Positions 26,583-39,744 of a stretch of 64,000 bases of DNA are shown piece by piece. The notes under the pieces were generated by a model. It had not been told where the DNA came from, searched no databases, and saw nothing but the letters and a program-made list of their open reading frames with translations. Within the stretch, counting starts at the first letter, position 1, and the number at the start of each line of letters is the position of its first letter. The translations under genes and the position numbers were made by a program. Source of the stretch: Sinohyriopsis cumingii (taxonomy: Eukaryota; Mollusca; Bivalvia; Unionida; Unionidae); NCBI GenBank assembly GCA_028554795.2, contig CM068826.1:103291602-103355601 (forward strand). Reading direction: 5' to 3'.

Positions 26583-27650
26583 TGTCGCAGACGCTTTTAA
26601 ACGTATCTATATATCTTCGTTGCTAACATGGCCACAACTTCTACAGATGGATCCAAAGAAGCAATTTTTTCAGAGCTGTTGCTGTTTAGTTAGCAATACA
26701 TAAGGTTCTGTTTCGCCTTGGACGTGCTAATTTACATAGCAACACGCTGTTGTGGAACGATTCAATCACACATTTGATGAAAGATTAGTCTGACATAAGT
26801 ACGCGCAACAATTTTTTAAGAATCATGCAGAGCAATATCGTGAGTTGGTGACAGGGCTTCGGCCATTTCTAGCAGCGCTGACCAATGAAACCATACGCAC
26901 GACTGGGTTAAAACCTGCTAAGGCAAATCGACAAAAGTCTTTCACCCTTCCTCATAAAAGAATTTTACACCCACCCGCGTTAACCACACTCGGAAACTAT
27001 TTGATTCGATATCGATGTATTTATGTTCTCGGGAATTCAAGGACACCCAACATGTTACCTTTGGTGCAACGGTACACTCCCAACTATGTTTCCTTTGTAT
27101 CAGATGCGATTGGCTGTGTGTAAATTGACGCATCTAGTGTAAGCATTGCACGTACATGTTGTGCCGAAGACCCATTTGCACAATAATGAGTAGAATTCCT
27201 TTAGCTTTCCTGATGTTTTCGGAGCCACAGTTGAGTGCATTCATCAGTTTCAGAGTTTCGTTGATGGCCCAGAATTCAGCTGAGTATACGGAGCATTAGT
27301 CAAGGAGTCTGACTCTCAGTGTGTTCTTTTGATGTTTCACAAAACACAATCCAAAATACTCATGCCTGAGTACACTATGATTCCAAATTAATGTTCCAGT
27401 CCAAGAATAATATAGATTAGCACTTTGTATTTCCAGTGACATAGTAAATGAATAAATAAATGAATCAAAAAAAAAAAAAAAAAAAAAAATGAACACAGTA
27501 ATAAGAATGAGTCTCTTCAGCTGTCAGGACTGAAATATTAATTTTAGATAAACAACATGATACAGCTTTGGTTGCAATTACCATTTTCTGTAAATACCCT
27601 TAATAATAAAGTTCTCAATTGTAGAAGATTCTGAGGTCAGCATCAAGACT

Positions 27651-27910
27651 GGGGAGGGGGGCCGAGTGCCCGAGTGGTCTAAAGCGCTCACCGTTACGGA
27701 TCACTGCCATCTCACCTCTGTCTGCGTGAGTTCGAGTCTCAGGCTCGGCTAACGTTGGTACGTGAGAAAGCCTGCCAGTAGCTTCTCGTGGGTCGGTGGT
27801 TCTTCCAGGGGTTTTCCAGGGTTCTTCCTCCACCAATTATACTGGCCGCCATGTATGGCCTATCTTGTGCTGAAAAATGGTGTTAAACCCTACAACAACA
27901 ACAACAACAA
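27651..27910 (+). mobile_element. SINE family 1, full length
   Basis: Complete head, body and CAA tail. Perfect target duplication CAGCATCAAGACT at 27638-27650 and 27911-27923. Confidence 0.9.
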
Positions 27911-28317
27911 CAGCATCAAGACTACAGCTTTTAACTCACAATAATGTACGTGTTTACATTAATAATTATATGAATAATTAATCGACACACAAGAGAAATA
28001 TTATCTATGTTTTACTATTTGCAAAATAAATATACCTTATCAGGTACACATTAAACTTGAATTTGGACAAGGTCAAATACTAAATATAAATGTATATAAC
28101 ATAATTATAATAATAATAGTTAAGAAAAGCCAACAAATAATACAACTTAAATATATATAACATTCACTCCAACGTATATGGGATCAGAGATTTTAACATA
28201 TTAATTTACCATACTTCATTTAAGCTTATTTTTTCTCTCGCGAAAAGATCTGAGATACTGCGATTGCGAAAGATAGTTCGTATCCCAAACCTAAAGGGCT
28301 AGAATATCTGCTATGTT

Positions 28318-28521
28318 CAGAGGCGTAGCTATGACATTTTGCGCCCGGGGACGAACTATAAAATTGGCGCCCCAGCCCCATCCCCGTTTAATCACATTTT
28401 TGAATATTACCCTTGTTTACTTATTATAATGTAACGTTGTAAGCCTCATTTTGGCGCCCCTGTACCTTGGCGCCCGGGGACATATGTACCCCCCTGCCCC
28501 CCCCCCCCAGCTACGCCTCTG
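28318..28521. mobile_element. hAT-type MITE, 204 bp, with 8-bp target duplication
   Basis: Terminal inverted repeats CAGAGGCGTAGCT and AGCTACGCCTCTG. It is flanked by an exact 8-bp duplication GCTATGTT (28310-28317 and 28522-28529). The interior is GC-rich with repeated GGCGCCC motifs and a C-run; there is no reading frame. The 8-bp duplication and CAG start indicate the hAT superfamily. Confidence 0.88.
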
Positions 28522-28928
28522 GCTATGTTTATAGCACGTATCATCTACATTTAATTTTCATCCAATCATCAAACAATACCAGATTTTAAACATAGTTCTG
28601 AAAAATGTTTGGAATTATTTGCGAAAGAAAAATGTTTCATGTTTCGTAAAAATCGCGTCCTTGCTTTATGTGTAGGGCAATCTATTGTGACAACAACTCA
28701 GTTCACCAGCTACATGTGTAAGGCTTTGAACTCGACACTTGTATCTGTAACATAATGACCTTTCAATTCTGCCATGAGACTTAGGAGGCGATACAATACA
28801 CATAAAAATTATTTGTTATGCGAATGTATCTTTAAGGATGATTAAAAACTTTGTATATCCAATTTTTGGATTTTATTAAAGTGTTAATAAATGAATAATT
28901 AATTCTTCATTATTATTATTTTTATTAG

Positions 28929-29177
28929 TTGTTGTTGTTGTTGTAGGATTTAACGCCATTTTTCAGCACACGGCTATACATGGCGGCCAGCATTAATGGT
29001 GGAGGAAGAACCCGGGAAAACCCCGGAAAGAACCACCGACCCACGAGAAGCTTCTGGCAAGCTTTCTCACATACCCACATTGGCCAAATCGAGACTCGAA
29101 CCCACGCAGACAGAGGTGAGATGGCAGTGATCCGTAACGGAGAGCGCTTTAGACCACTCGGCCACTCGGGGCCCCAG
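28929..29177 (-). mobile_element. SINE family 1, near full length, minus strand
   Basis: The inverse orientation is shown by the GTT-repeat tail on the left and a tRNA-like head (complement of GGCCCCGAGTGGCCGAGTGG) at the right end. GTT/GTA-rich simple repeats follow to about 29285. Confidence 0.85.
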
Positions 29178-29509
29178 TTGTTGTTGTTGTTGTAGTAGTA
29201 GTAGTAGTAATATTAGTAGTAGTAGTAGTATTAGTATTGTTTTATTGTTGTTGTTGTTGTCATTGTTGTTGTTGTCGCTGCTGCTGATGATTTTTTTCTC
29301 CATTTTTGGGTATATTATAATCTTTCATGTCCGTACGTGCGCGAGTAGAAGTGGGTAACCACATCAGGTATGACATTCCTTGACAATTAATGTCATGACG
29401 ATTGAAAGGTTTTGACAAACGTTTCGGATTATTGATGCGGATTAAAATGTAGAGGGTTCCAAAGTTAAAGAAAATAAATGTGTGGTTTTCTTTCCAGGTA
29501 TTGATCAAG

Positions 29510-29823
29510 TTTGTGATTTGGATTTTTAACGTAGCTTTATCACTTTTTCAGTCATATCGCTACAATGTCTGCAGTGTGGCAATTTATAGTGATGTCTAGC
29601 ACTGGGACATCATGCCGCAGACAGGTAGCATGATGTCCCACACAGTCACATTGTCATGACACCAGCCGACCAGCCCTAACACTAACATCTTAATGCTGAG
29701 TGCCAAGCGAGGCAGCTGTTAGTACCATTTTTGTAAGTCTTTGGTATGACTCGGCCTGGGATCGAACCCACTAGCTCTCGCATCCGAGGCGGACGCTCTA
29801 ACCACTAGGCCACCGGACCGGTC
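29510..29823 (-). mobile_element. tRNA-derived SINE family 2, full length
   Basis: The head at the right end is, on the minus strand, CCGGTGGCCTAGTGGTTAGA with a B-box-like GGTTCGATCC. The body contains GGACATCATGC(T/C) and ATATGACTGAAA, and the left end carries the TAACGTAG-type tail. Perfect 12-bp target duplication GTATTGATCAAG at 29498-29509 and 29824-29835. Other copies lie at ~31552, ~39375, ~46420, ~58352 and ~59855. Confidence 0.88.
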
Positions 29824-29841
29824 GTATTGATCAAGATGACA

Positions 29842-29848
<7 letters not shown>

Positions 29849-29892
<44 letters not shown>
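29849..29892. repeat. (TAA)n microsatellite
   Basis: About 15 uninterrupted TAA/AAT units adjoining the family-2 SINE. Confidence 0.9.
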
Positions 29893-29893
<1 letters not shown>

Positions 29894-30152
29894 TCTAATT
29901 GTAGATATTGATAATTTTCAGATTAAAAATTAATGTCGAGGGCTATGTTAAGCAGATGCTTTTCATTCCTGTTTTAAATTCACAAAAGATGTTATGTGGA
30001 TATAGGATCGAGTGGACATAACATAAATTGAACAATGCCCCTTACACATCTCCTTACATGGTTTATACGTCCACTTGTTCTTGAATGTACGAGCTAGAAA
30101 TGCTATGTTAACGTGAAATATTATGTAAACATTGTACAGGATTTATACTTAC

Positions 30153-30220
30153 GTTTCGCTGATGCGAATCTCACTGAATCCTACTGTGTCCTCTGTTAGT
30201 ATCACACCGGATCGTTGGAG
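30153..30220 (-). CDS. P4HA-like gene copy A, exon 8
   Basis: 68 nt, acceptor TTTTAG, donor GTAAGT. It encodes LQRSGVILTEDTVGFSEIRISE plus two bases. It matches the region where P4HA proteins have ...A.YRISKS; the 3' end is phase 2, matching exon 9 at 3554. Confidence 0.8.
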
Positions 30221-30336
30221 CTAAAATATGCCAGAAAAATAATAATATGGACTTCAATTAAGCTAAAATTTAGTTTTCATCCATTTTTCAAGAGCTTCAA
30301 GGAAGCTAGATAGATGTTAAACCACACAAGATCAAT

Positions 30337-30396
30337 TGTATGTATGTATGTATGTATGTATGTATGTATGTATGTATGTATGTATGTATGTATGTA

Positions 30397-30450
<54 letters not shown>

Positions 30451-30476
30451 TACGTACGAGAGAGAGAGAGAGAGAT
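30337..30476. repeat. Compound microsatellite (TATG)n-(TG)n-(TACG)n-(AG)n
   Basis: About 15 TATG units, about 20 TG units, three TACG units and an AG run, in intron 7. Confidence 0.9.
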
Positions 30477-30535
30477 TCTAGTTGACCTGATTGGCCATAA
30501 GTAATTATAAATATTTTTAACAAAGAGATACGTAC

Positions 30536-30700
30536 ATTAGGCATCGCAAATTCTTTTAATACATTGGCCTCGTCATCAAATATCACATTGTATAATATGG
30601 AAAGTCTGGGTTTCCAATTCATGATTTCTTCCTTGACACGATAGTATGGCAGTATAGACTTCTTGTACACACATTTCAACTCAGACAGTGTTTGTATGGG
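30536..30700 (-). CDS. P4HA-like gene copy A, exon 7
   Basis: 165 nt (55 codons, phase 0/0), acceptor TTTCAG, donor GTACGT. It encodes a P4HA linker and the start of the dioxygenase fold: CVYKKSILPYYRVKEEIM, then WKPRLSILYNVIFDDEANVL, corresponding to the conserved ...P.ii.fhd.isd.Ei stretch. Confidence 0.88.
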
Positions 30701-31551
30701 CTGAAATAGATGTAGAAACAGTGCTTATAGGGATAGGACTTCTAAAGGGATGTTCACAGAGGACCTTAATTAAATTAAAAACAATTTTGAATAATGAATA
30801 TACTCGCCTAAAAGACAGCTAAAACTGCAAACAATAAAAATACTGATCTGCCGTAGCATAATGCGCCGGAAGATTAGAATCTACGCTGTTTGTGCTACTG
30901 ATTATTCCTTACAAACCGCACAGACCCAGATCTGTGCAGTTTGCAGGTGGACTCTTCTTATAAGCGAGTACGATATATATTGTGCCAGGAGCGACCGATA
31001 GGTACTACTAACTGAGCCACCAGTTAATGTTGTATATTGTTTTAGTCCATGAGAAAATCATTAAAACTGTTTCCTTTTTCCTTCCTGGAGATTTTCCAGC
31101 CACTTGCATTCATTATAAAGCAGCATTAAAGACTAAACAGAGACTAAAATATTTACCGAGTTCAGAGTCTTGACTTTAATATTGTATGGCATAGCATATA
31201 CGGGTATGATTCGGTTCCCAAAAAATCACTTGTACTAATTCAAATGCAACTATTTCCATAAAATGCAGCATAACCAGTTCCGTTTTCTTGATATGTTGCA
31301 TCCATGTCAATGCGTAACATAAGAAGTCTTGATGCGTATCTGATTTTTTAACAAATCCACTAGATTTCTTCAGGTATAGAGAAAGAATATAAGAGGAATT
31401 TAATCAGTGTACTGATGCCTTGAACTGCGTAACATATAAAATCCATGGTCAACACATTTTGTTTATAATTAAGCATCTTTGATACAATCTTGTCTAGTAT
31501 ATGTATGCATATAAATGAAACCAGTAAATCAGTCCGTTATCGGGTGTGTGT

Positions 31552-31740
31552 GTTTTGGATTTTTAACGTAGCTTTAACAAGTTTCAGAAATATCGCGACG
31601 ATGTCTGCAATGTGACAGTTTATAGAGACGTCTTGCACTGGGTCCTCATGCCGCAGACCCAGTCACATTTTCCTGACACCAGGCCGACCAGTCCTAACAC
31701 TAACCTCTTAATGCTGAGCGCCAAGCGAGGCAGCTGCAAG
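31552..31740 (-). mobile_element. SINE family 2, truncated
   Basis: Shares the GATTTTTAACGTAGCTTTAA tail, CGATGTCTGCA and the GCCAAGCGAGGCAGCTG block with other family-2 copies, then ends before the tRNA-like head. Confidence 0.8.
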
Positions 31741-32779
31741 TAAGCACCCGACATCTGGCGATCTTTGAAAAGTGTGAACCGTCAGGTTTATAAAAGATTT
31801 TATTCTACAAAGGCTGTTTCTATCAACATTAATTTGCCACCTGGTCACATATCTTTGTATTTATTTAAAATCTCGTACGGATGCAAACACAATTTAGATT
31901 GCATAGATGTTAGTATTTGTGTTTTCTCCACCCTTGGGGAAGTGCTACAGTGCAAGAGGACGCATACAGGTTATTCGGTTCTTCCAATTTGATGAGAATC
32001 GGTTCTTCCAATTTGATGAGAAATGGTAATTGAATCAGGCACTGGCATCATAAATGAAGTAATGCTTAATCGACCTAGGGAATAAGGAATTCTTTTCTTG
32101 TGCATTAATTACTTCAGTTTTGACCACTGTATGTATATAAGAGTATGAGATGTCCATTCAGTATGACAGTGAGCTGCAAAAAGCATACGTTAGGGTTCCT
32201 GGTCTGGTCTGGTCATCAATCAGAATATGACTGAAAATGCGATAGTTTAGCATGTTAGATGCCTTTGTCGTAAAATGGAATTTGCCTGCCCACTAACTGA
32301 AATAAATATAAATTTATCATACTGAGGATTCTCTGGCATATAACAAGAAATATAATTAAATATAGAGAATTTCTCCGTAGAGTACGAATTAAAAATCCTC
32401 TAACCTGTATTATAGTATTATTTGTATTAAAATATTAATTCTGCCTACTATTATCAAGCATTCTTCTATAGGAATTCAGGGGTAGCACTTTCCATTCTGT
32501 CTGGTGTATATTTATAATTCTCTATAATTAATTATATATACCTTGATTTCTTTCATAGGAATCCGGAATGCTGTGTAGATGCATGAAAATTCATTACTAG
32601 GTCGTCATGCGAGTGTGTCTGCTACACACGAGTCATTACAACACCTATTGAGTTACATCATTTATTTGGTGAGGGAATATGGGCTCGTGTGTGCAGGCAA
32701 GTCGATGGGTGCCGTTTACCCGCGGACCTGGGTTCGAATCTCCGTAGAGTACGAATTAGAAATTATCTAACCTGCATGA

Positions 32780-32810
<31 letters not shown>

Positions 32811-32812
<2 letters not shown>

Positions 32813-32925
32813 GGTTCTTTCCGGGGATTTCCTGGGTTCTTCCTCCACGATTAATACTGGCCGCCATGTATAGCCTATCTTGTGCTGAAAAATGGCGTTA
32901 AACCCTACAACAGCAACAGCTATTA
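32811..32925 (+). mobile_element. SINE family 1, 3' fragment
   Basis: Contains only the body from GGTTCTTTCCGGGG to the CAGCAACAGC tail, behind a TTA microsatellite (32781-32810). Confidence 0.8.
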
Positions 32926-33888
32926 CTATTATCATATATACAGCATTTCCTGAAATGGCTAAAGGATCTCCGAATTTCTCATATTTTCTCGAGATCCATT
33001 TATTGACATATTAGAAGATGCACTTTTTTTTCAAACGGGGTTTGGGGGTTTTGCTTTCAAACCAACAACCTAGGCTGATATGTTTGCGCCAAAATTGTTG
33101 CACATTTTATCTTTTTATTTGATAAATTTGAGTATTTATATATTTAAACAATATTTCATAATTTAAACAATTTGATATATACAGATGGACATGTGAGGAA
33201 TGCTTCCTAACGACACAAACATACCAAGGATGCTTCATTGTGTTTGAACTTTACATATGTAACCCACAGTAGTGCCATGCAACTCTTCACTTGGACAGCC
33301 TTGTTGAAAGATAAATTGTAGTAATCACCCTTTAGCACATGCAACCAAACTTTATAAGTTTGCTTCAGTGTTGCTACAGATGCAAAACAACAAATATAAT
33401 CAGTGCAAGTTTTGTTAGTCCTTCACAGTACAACTAAACCAACTGCATCAGTGAGCTGACATTGTATCCTATTGTAGACACTAACACTAACAAAAAGATT
33501 ATTTTCTCTTCGATAGTCGCTAAGCATTGAAGAAAGCATCCTTAAGGCCTAAACAAAAAATGCACATTGAGTTCAGCCTTTTGACATTTAAGTAGTGTTC
33601 TAAAGCAATATGTGTAATTCTGCCTGCTGCTAAAATTCCAGTCTTCGCATTCACATGTAAATAATTTTAGAAAATGCAACTTTTGCTTTATTTTTTAAAA
33701 ATATTGTGTCCAAATTATTGCCTAATATAAGTAATATGGTTTTAGCACATTTACAACTAGTGTACCAAATTTCAACATAAACGTAGAAAAATGAAGGAAA
33801 TAAACGCGGTATACAGAATTTAATTTGTGCATTGATGACTTGTATACGTACAAGTTTCTTCATTCCCCTCCCAAACAAGTGTAAAGAG

Positions 33889-34019
<131 letters not shown>

Positions 34020-34200
34020 CTCTATACTTCTCTACTTACTATTTCCTTTGCTCTGAATGACATCTCGAGCCATCATTTTTCCAAGTCAATATCGAGCATT
34101 CGTGTTAAAATGTGTCACGCTCTAGACTGGAATCTAGAACCAATAGCCTCTGTATTTTTTTATATGAAAAGAACAACGGTAAGATTTGGTTTGTACATAC

Positions 34201-34352
34201 CCTTGGTACTTGTCCTCTGCAGAGTCTGTAGTAATGTTCTCTCGTTTCCGATTCATCGCAGGTCAGGTTCTTTCTTCGGTCTGGCAATGGCATCTTCTCC
34301 AACTTGCCCCGAAAATACACAATGTTTCGCTTGACCTTTTCGTCAGAAGAAT
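34201..34352 (-). CDS. P4HA-like gene copy A, exon 6
   Basis: 152 nt, acceptor CGAAAG, donor GTATGT. It begins with two bases completing exon 5's codon and ends in phase 0. It encodes RNIVYFRGKLEKMPLP and REHYYRLCRGQVPR; the YxxLCRG motif is the P4HA signature between the peptide-binding and catalytic domains. Confidence 0.9.
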
Positions 34353-34586
34353 CTTTCGTAAACGCAATGAAAAATAGAAGAAGAGAAGAGGCACTTATGT
34401 CTCCATCGAGTAAGATCTATAGTGAAGAATTTGGTTTATATAACTGACTGCATTATGTTTATTATGTACTGTAATGCAAATAATCCAGTAATCAAAATCA
34501 TTTAGATTACACAGCTTTAAACCAAAGCATGTATTACATTTTACCTCAAACCAATGATATCCAAGCGTTTAATCTATGACTATTAA

Positions 34587-34834
34587 TGGGGTCCCGAGTG
34601 GCAGAGTGGTCTAAAGCGCTCACCGTTACCGATCATTGCCATCTCACCTCTGTCTGCGTGGAGTCAAGTCTCGGGTTCGGCCAATGTGGGTATGTGAGAA
34701 AACTTGCCAGTAGCTTGTCGTGGGTCAGTGGTTCTTTCCGAGGTTTTCCTGGGTTCTTCCTCCACCATTTATACTGGCCGCCATGTATAGACTAACTTGT
34801 GCTGAAAAATGGCGTTAAACCCTACAACAACAAT
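34587..34834 (+). mobile_element. SINE family 1, full length, in intron 5
   Basis: Complete copy from GGTCCCGAGTGGCAGAGTGG to the CAACAACAA tail. The flanking duplication is imperfect (TGACTATTAATG versus TGACTGTTGATT), suggesting an older insertion. Confidence 0.85.
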
Positions 34835-36195
34835 GACTGTTGATTAGTGTGCTAGAAACCGTCGCGAATACGGGGTCTGGAATAGATGTGGCTCAAAGAT
34901 TAGCCTCACCCGCGACCAGAAGGTTGCGGATTCAAACAGTAGTGTGTCACTGTACAATGTCTGGAGTGTTCACCTATGCTACGTATTTCAGGCAACAGGT
35001 TAGAGTTGAACATTTAATCAAAGTAGCTAAATTTAAATAGGAGAAAATATAATTTAACGTGTATAATAATAGATCGAACAATGCTATGTTAAAATTTAAC
35101 ATTTCTTTGCTTTGTCTTTTACACAAAGGTCTACTCCTTGCGTCATTTGCCCCTTGCTCAATCTGAAGTTGGAGTTTTCTCCCATTCGAGCATATACATT
35201 CTTGCTCTATAAACATATATTTCCGTTACAAAAAATGCATTTAGTGAGGAAAGAGACGTTCTTTTCATTTGAAATTTAACTAGCGCGTGGTTTAGAAATG
35301 GTAATATTGAAATTGTGTTTTATTTTGCAACTTTGTTCTTTCACTAAGTTCATGCCAGTGCTGGTCTCGCTATTCTGAGAGACAAAAGAGTACGAAACAC
35401 GACAAAGTTACCTCCCTTGCATCATAAGCTGTAACACAATTGCTCTGCAATTTTGTATGTTTTGTGGAATATCTAAGGAGCCAGCAAGTGTAAGTTCTTT
35501 GTTAACATTGTAAGAATGATTATTAAAAACAAACCATACAGCTCACGACTAGCTTTCTTCTGGGCAGGGTAGTCTGTACATTATTACAACATCGCATTCG
35601 AGGGATGAGCAGATGGACGTCAGTGGATAAAAGAGTGTGAAAAATTGCTACTGCATCCTTTCAAAGGATCGGGTTACGGTAAAAGCCACGGGAATGGCGT
35701 TTTATTAGAATTTAACAGAATTTGTCCACTGTTTTAGGAGGGTATTTTTATTTACAATTGACCCCGGTTCCCCAGGAAAAATATATTTTGGTTGATTGCA
35801 GTTTATAAGGTACGCCATACCATGATAGTAAATCTCGGACTATAATAACGGTGTAAAATATTTAAATTTCGTGCAAGCTACCGAATATTCAAAGCAATAG
35901 ATAGGATTAAGGCTATTGTGATATTTTGTCCTCAATAAATATAAATCGCGTAGAGAATATATCTACAAAATTCATCCTTAAATGTCATGAAATATATATG
36001 AAAATTCTGTTCAATTCTATTCCTTCTCGATTACCAAAATTATCAACTATAAACTATTTACGAAGGAGTGTAAAGAAAAACAGGATAACGTTTGGTCTGA
36101 TACCGTTGTTATTTCTTTATATATCAAGGGAATACATTTGTTGAAATGAAACAGAAATTAAAAGTAATATTTATTTTATCTCCTAGTTGCATTTA

Positions 36196-36199
<4 letters not shown>

Positions 36200-36236
<37 letters not shown>
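36200..36236. repeat. (TC)n microsatellite
   Basis: About 18 TC units in intron 5. Confidence 0.95.
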
Positions 36237-36240
<4 letters not shown>

Positions 36241-36601
36241 GCAATTCCTTTTGCGATTGTCCCACAGGAGTAAATCTACAGTGTTAACAGAACTAAGTGA
36301 ATAAAAAGTAAATGTCGCTGATAAGGACACAATATAAAAATGCTGCAAATGAAATTGCGTCTGGCTTTTATTACGTGATAAAATAAGCAAGCAGGAATTG
36401 TTCGGGTAGACAAGGATTGATAATAACGAGGATAATACAGAAATGATAACAAAATAAAAGTGTAACAAAAGCTAAATGAGGCCGTATACCTAAGACCAAA
36501 TCCCACTGTGGATATGTGGAAAGGGTGTTGTATATACGAACAATGTCATTTTGTAAATTGGTATGTACCTTGCATCAATTGTTTTTGGGATTTATACTCA
36601 C

Positions 36602-36653
36602 CAAATTCATTGTAAAGTTCAAGAATCTCCAATGATTTCCATGGCATTCCATA
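36602..36653 (-). CDS. P4HA-like gene copy A, exon 5
   Basis: 52 nt, acceptor CAACAG, donor GTGAGT. It encodes YGMPWKSLEILELYNEF plus one base, part of the TPR-like peptide-binding region (KSLEILELY). Confidence 0.82.
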
Positions 36654-36724
36654 CTGTTGCGAATAATTAAGTACACAACAATTATGTACATAGTTTATCA
36701 AACGTTTGTTTAGAGTGTTATATG

Positions 36725-36727
<3 letters not shown>

Positions 36728-36803
<76 letters not shown>
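36728..36803. repeat. (TA)n microsatellite in intron 4
   Basis: About 37 TA units. Confidence 0.95.
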
Positions 36804-36807
<4 letters not shown>

Positions 36808-36978
36808 AATATTTAACTGGAAAGATGATTGCGCTCTATTTAGTTTCTATCCATTAATCATATGATAAAATCTTCAAATATTATTGCAATTGCCCAGCTT
36901 CATCAACTTTTTCACGAACGAGAATTCCATGTTATGATTATCAGCAAATGTTTATGTTAAAAGCTGAGGTGGAAGTAC

Positions 36979-37056
36979 CTTTGGAATATGGCTGGATTTT
37001 GTATATTCCACAGGCATTTTAGCTGCGACACCTTCGTTATACAACTGTCGCCGATA
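36979..37056 (-). CDS. P4HA-like gene copy A, exon 4
   Basis: 78 nt (26 codons, phase 0/0), acceptor ATACAG, donor GTACTT. It encodes YRRQLYNEGVAAKMPVEY followed by TKSSHIPK. Less conserved than its neighbours; supported by splice sites and phase. Confidence 0.72.
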
Positions 37057-37165
37057 CTGTATTTTAAAGAACTTATTCAAATTCTCTAAATAGAATTTTA
37101 CCCGTAACTCAAGTTTAATTTGCAAATGATTCTCTTGGGAAGAAGCCGTTTAAGCCGTTTAATAC

Positions 37166-37167
<2 letters not shown>

Positions 37168-37219
<52 letters not shown>
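37168..37219. repeat. (TG)n microsatellite
   Basis: About 26 TG units in intron 3. Confidence 0.95.
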
Positions 37220-37221
<2 letters not shown>

Positions 37222-37305
37222 CACGAATTCTGATACAGTTTCTGAGCAATGGATCTTAAATAAATCTGGGACTTTACCTACATTAGTTGTCTACATTAGA
37301 CTCAC

Positions 37306-37643
37306 CTTGTCGTACGCACTTGCAAGTCTTCGAACCACTTGCACCTCTTTTATGTTATCTTCATTGCCTTCTGTTGACTGTATTGTCTTTAATAGGGCCT
37401 CTAGCCATTTTATCGCAGCGTAATGTTGGTTTTGTTCATCGGCAATATCGGTTATAAAAAGCACATCAGCTGACGTCAGTGGGTCGGTAATCGTATCCAT
37501 TATCTGACCACGTATCAGTAGTTCTGTGTCGAGGTTGTATACGTACCACAATCGAATCAGTGCCATTGCAGTCCCGATAACGTCGTTTTCAGTGACGTTC
37601 AGGTGGGTATCCAATCCGATGCGAGACATGGTATCCGCATATT
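37306..37643 (-). CDS. P4HA-like gene copy A, exon 3 (P4Ha N-terminal/peptide-binding domain)
   Basis: 338 nt, acceptor TTACAG, donor GTGAGT. It encodes the diagnostic P4HA N-domain pattern. NVTENDVIGTAMALIRLWYV corresponds to the D..GAA.AL.RLQ.TY motif. YNLDTELLIRGQI follows, then LTSADVLFITDIADEQNQHY and AIKWLEALLKTIQ, matching the LTA.DC..lG..AY...DY..t..W...AL pattern. Collagen P4H hydroxylates Xaa-Pro-Gly prolines in the ER as a tetramer with protein disulfide isomerase. Confidence 0.93.
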
Positions 37644-39336
37644 CTGTAAAAAGGAGACTTGTTAAGATAAAATGTATGGATCGCTTTCTTGTACAAAACA
37701 ATTTTAAAACACGAAAATGTAAACGAAGGAGAGAGAAGTATAGTTTTGTTTTGCGCTAGCAGAATAATAAACAAATAGTCCAGTTGAAGCCGTGGAAGTC
37801 TCGTACTCTAAAGGTTTCTTTCTATATCAGCATAAAATTGTTTGTCTCTGCTCACCCACCTTTCTTTCCAATCATTATCTCCATATTTATGTCTCAGCTT
37901 GTGTATTTCCGACTTGATAAATCACAGTCAATCTGTTTGTCTACCTATTCGTCAGACTTGCCTGTCTGTCTTCCTGGCTCGGTGCATGTTTATCATATTG
38001 TTTGTTTGTCTGTGTATCTTTGGTACGTGATGGATTGACCATTTATTTTACGTTCATTGAAAGTCTACTCTCTTAAAAAAAATTGTTTACCGTGCCTGAA
38101 TACATGTAAAATAACAGTCAGAATCAGTCATTTGCAGACAGCCAATCAGAAGACGGCAACCAGTTCACTGACATGTGACACAAACTAATCCTTCGTCACG
38201 AATTGCACACATTGACCCTTAGTCAGGAAATCATACAAACTGACCAATGGTCACGAAGTCACATAAACTGATCATGGTCATGAAATCACACAAACTGACC
38301 CTTAGTCATGAAATCGTTATATTAGTAATCTCCATTGAACTATACTGCCCAAGTTATCTTAGTGAAGTCCAATGTGGAGGAACATGCGTTTGATTAAACT
38401 ACAACTTTAATTCCGATTTTTTTAACTTCTTTCACTCTTGTTTCCCGATGTCGAAATGTGGGAGCTACGGCGACTGTTAAAGGAAGATGTATTATTCATT
38501 TGCTTTTGCAGTAATATCTATCGTTTACTAGAAATGACAAATATATCAATTTAACATGATCTTATTCACCGAGAGGGAGAGGGTCGCTGTTCCTTATGGA
38601 CCTCATCAATGCACGAAGTGATCAAAACACTCAAAATTAAGTCGGCTGGATAAAAGCTGATATCAATGTATGTCTGTCTGTCTCTGTATATGTCTCTGTC
38701 TATGTCTATGTCTATGTATATGTCTGTCTGTCTCTGTCACTGTATGTCTGTCTGTCCGTCTGTCTGTCTGTCTGTCTCTATGGATACCTGTATTTTGATT
38801 GATCCAATTGTCAATATTGTAGTAGCTGATTCATATACAATCCAATGGGGGGTGGGATTTAAAAAAAATTCAACAGTATTTATTGTACACCGTGAACATT
38901 CTACAATCACATCTTTCTCTAGATCGATCTATAATGCTAAAACAATGTTACATCATATTTTCTTCTTTACATAATATGTTCGTGATAACTTCAACGAACG
39001 AATGTGCCACTACGACAAAAAAAGATACTCACGTTGACAAGAAGAAAGACGACAAGTCAGCGACACAGATGACTTTACCGGCTCATGTCACAGTGATAGC
39101 TAGTGTCCCCTACCCCCACTGCCCCAAAACAATGACCTAAAACCAAAGTCATTTGAATAATGTCAAAATTTAACTACAGCTTTCATTGTTATACAAATTG
39201 ATAAACTTTTGTGAAAAAACCCAGATTTTCCTATTTAAAAAAAAAAATTGTCTTTCCGCGAATTGTGCCGCCCAGCTGCCTTGTCTAACAGTTCAACTCT
39301 AAAACAACGCCACCACCATCAGTAATAATAATAATA

Positions 39337-39375
<39 letters not shown>

Positions 39376-39682
39376 GTTTTTTTTTTATTTATAACGTAGC
39401 TTTAACAATTTTTCAGTCATATCGCTACATCGCTGCATTGTAGCATTTGATAGTGATGTCTAGCACTAGGGCATCATGCCTCAGACATGTATCATGATGT
39501 CCCACCCAGTCACATTATCCTGACACCAGGCCGACCAGTCTTAACTCTAACCTCTTAATGCTGAGCACCAAGCGAGGCAGCTGTTAGTACCATATTTGTA
39601 AGTCAAAGGTATGATTCGGCCGGGGATCGAACCCACGACCTTCCGCATCTGAAAAGGACGCTCTAACCACTAGGCCACTGGA

Positions 39683-39744
<62 letters not shown>

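Larger units (their letters stand above)
3555..30152. other. Intron 8 of P4HA-A, enlarged by the Polinton
   Basis: The intron is 26.6 kb long, of which 19.76 kb is the Polinton at 6820-26576. The rest holds family-1 SINEs (4222, 5962, 27651, 28929), a family-2 SINE (29510), a hAT-type MITE (28318) and a (TAA)n array. No additional host exon was recognised in 4426-5948, 6235-6813 or 26583-27638. Confidence 0.75.
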
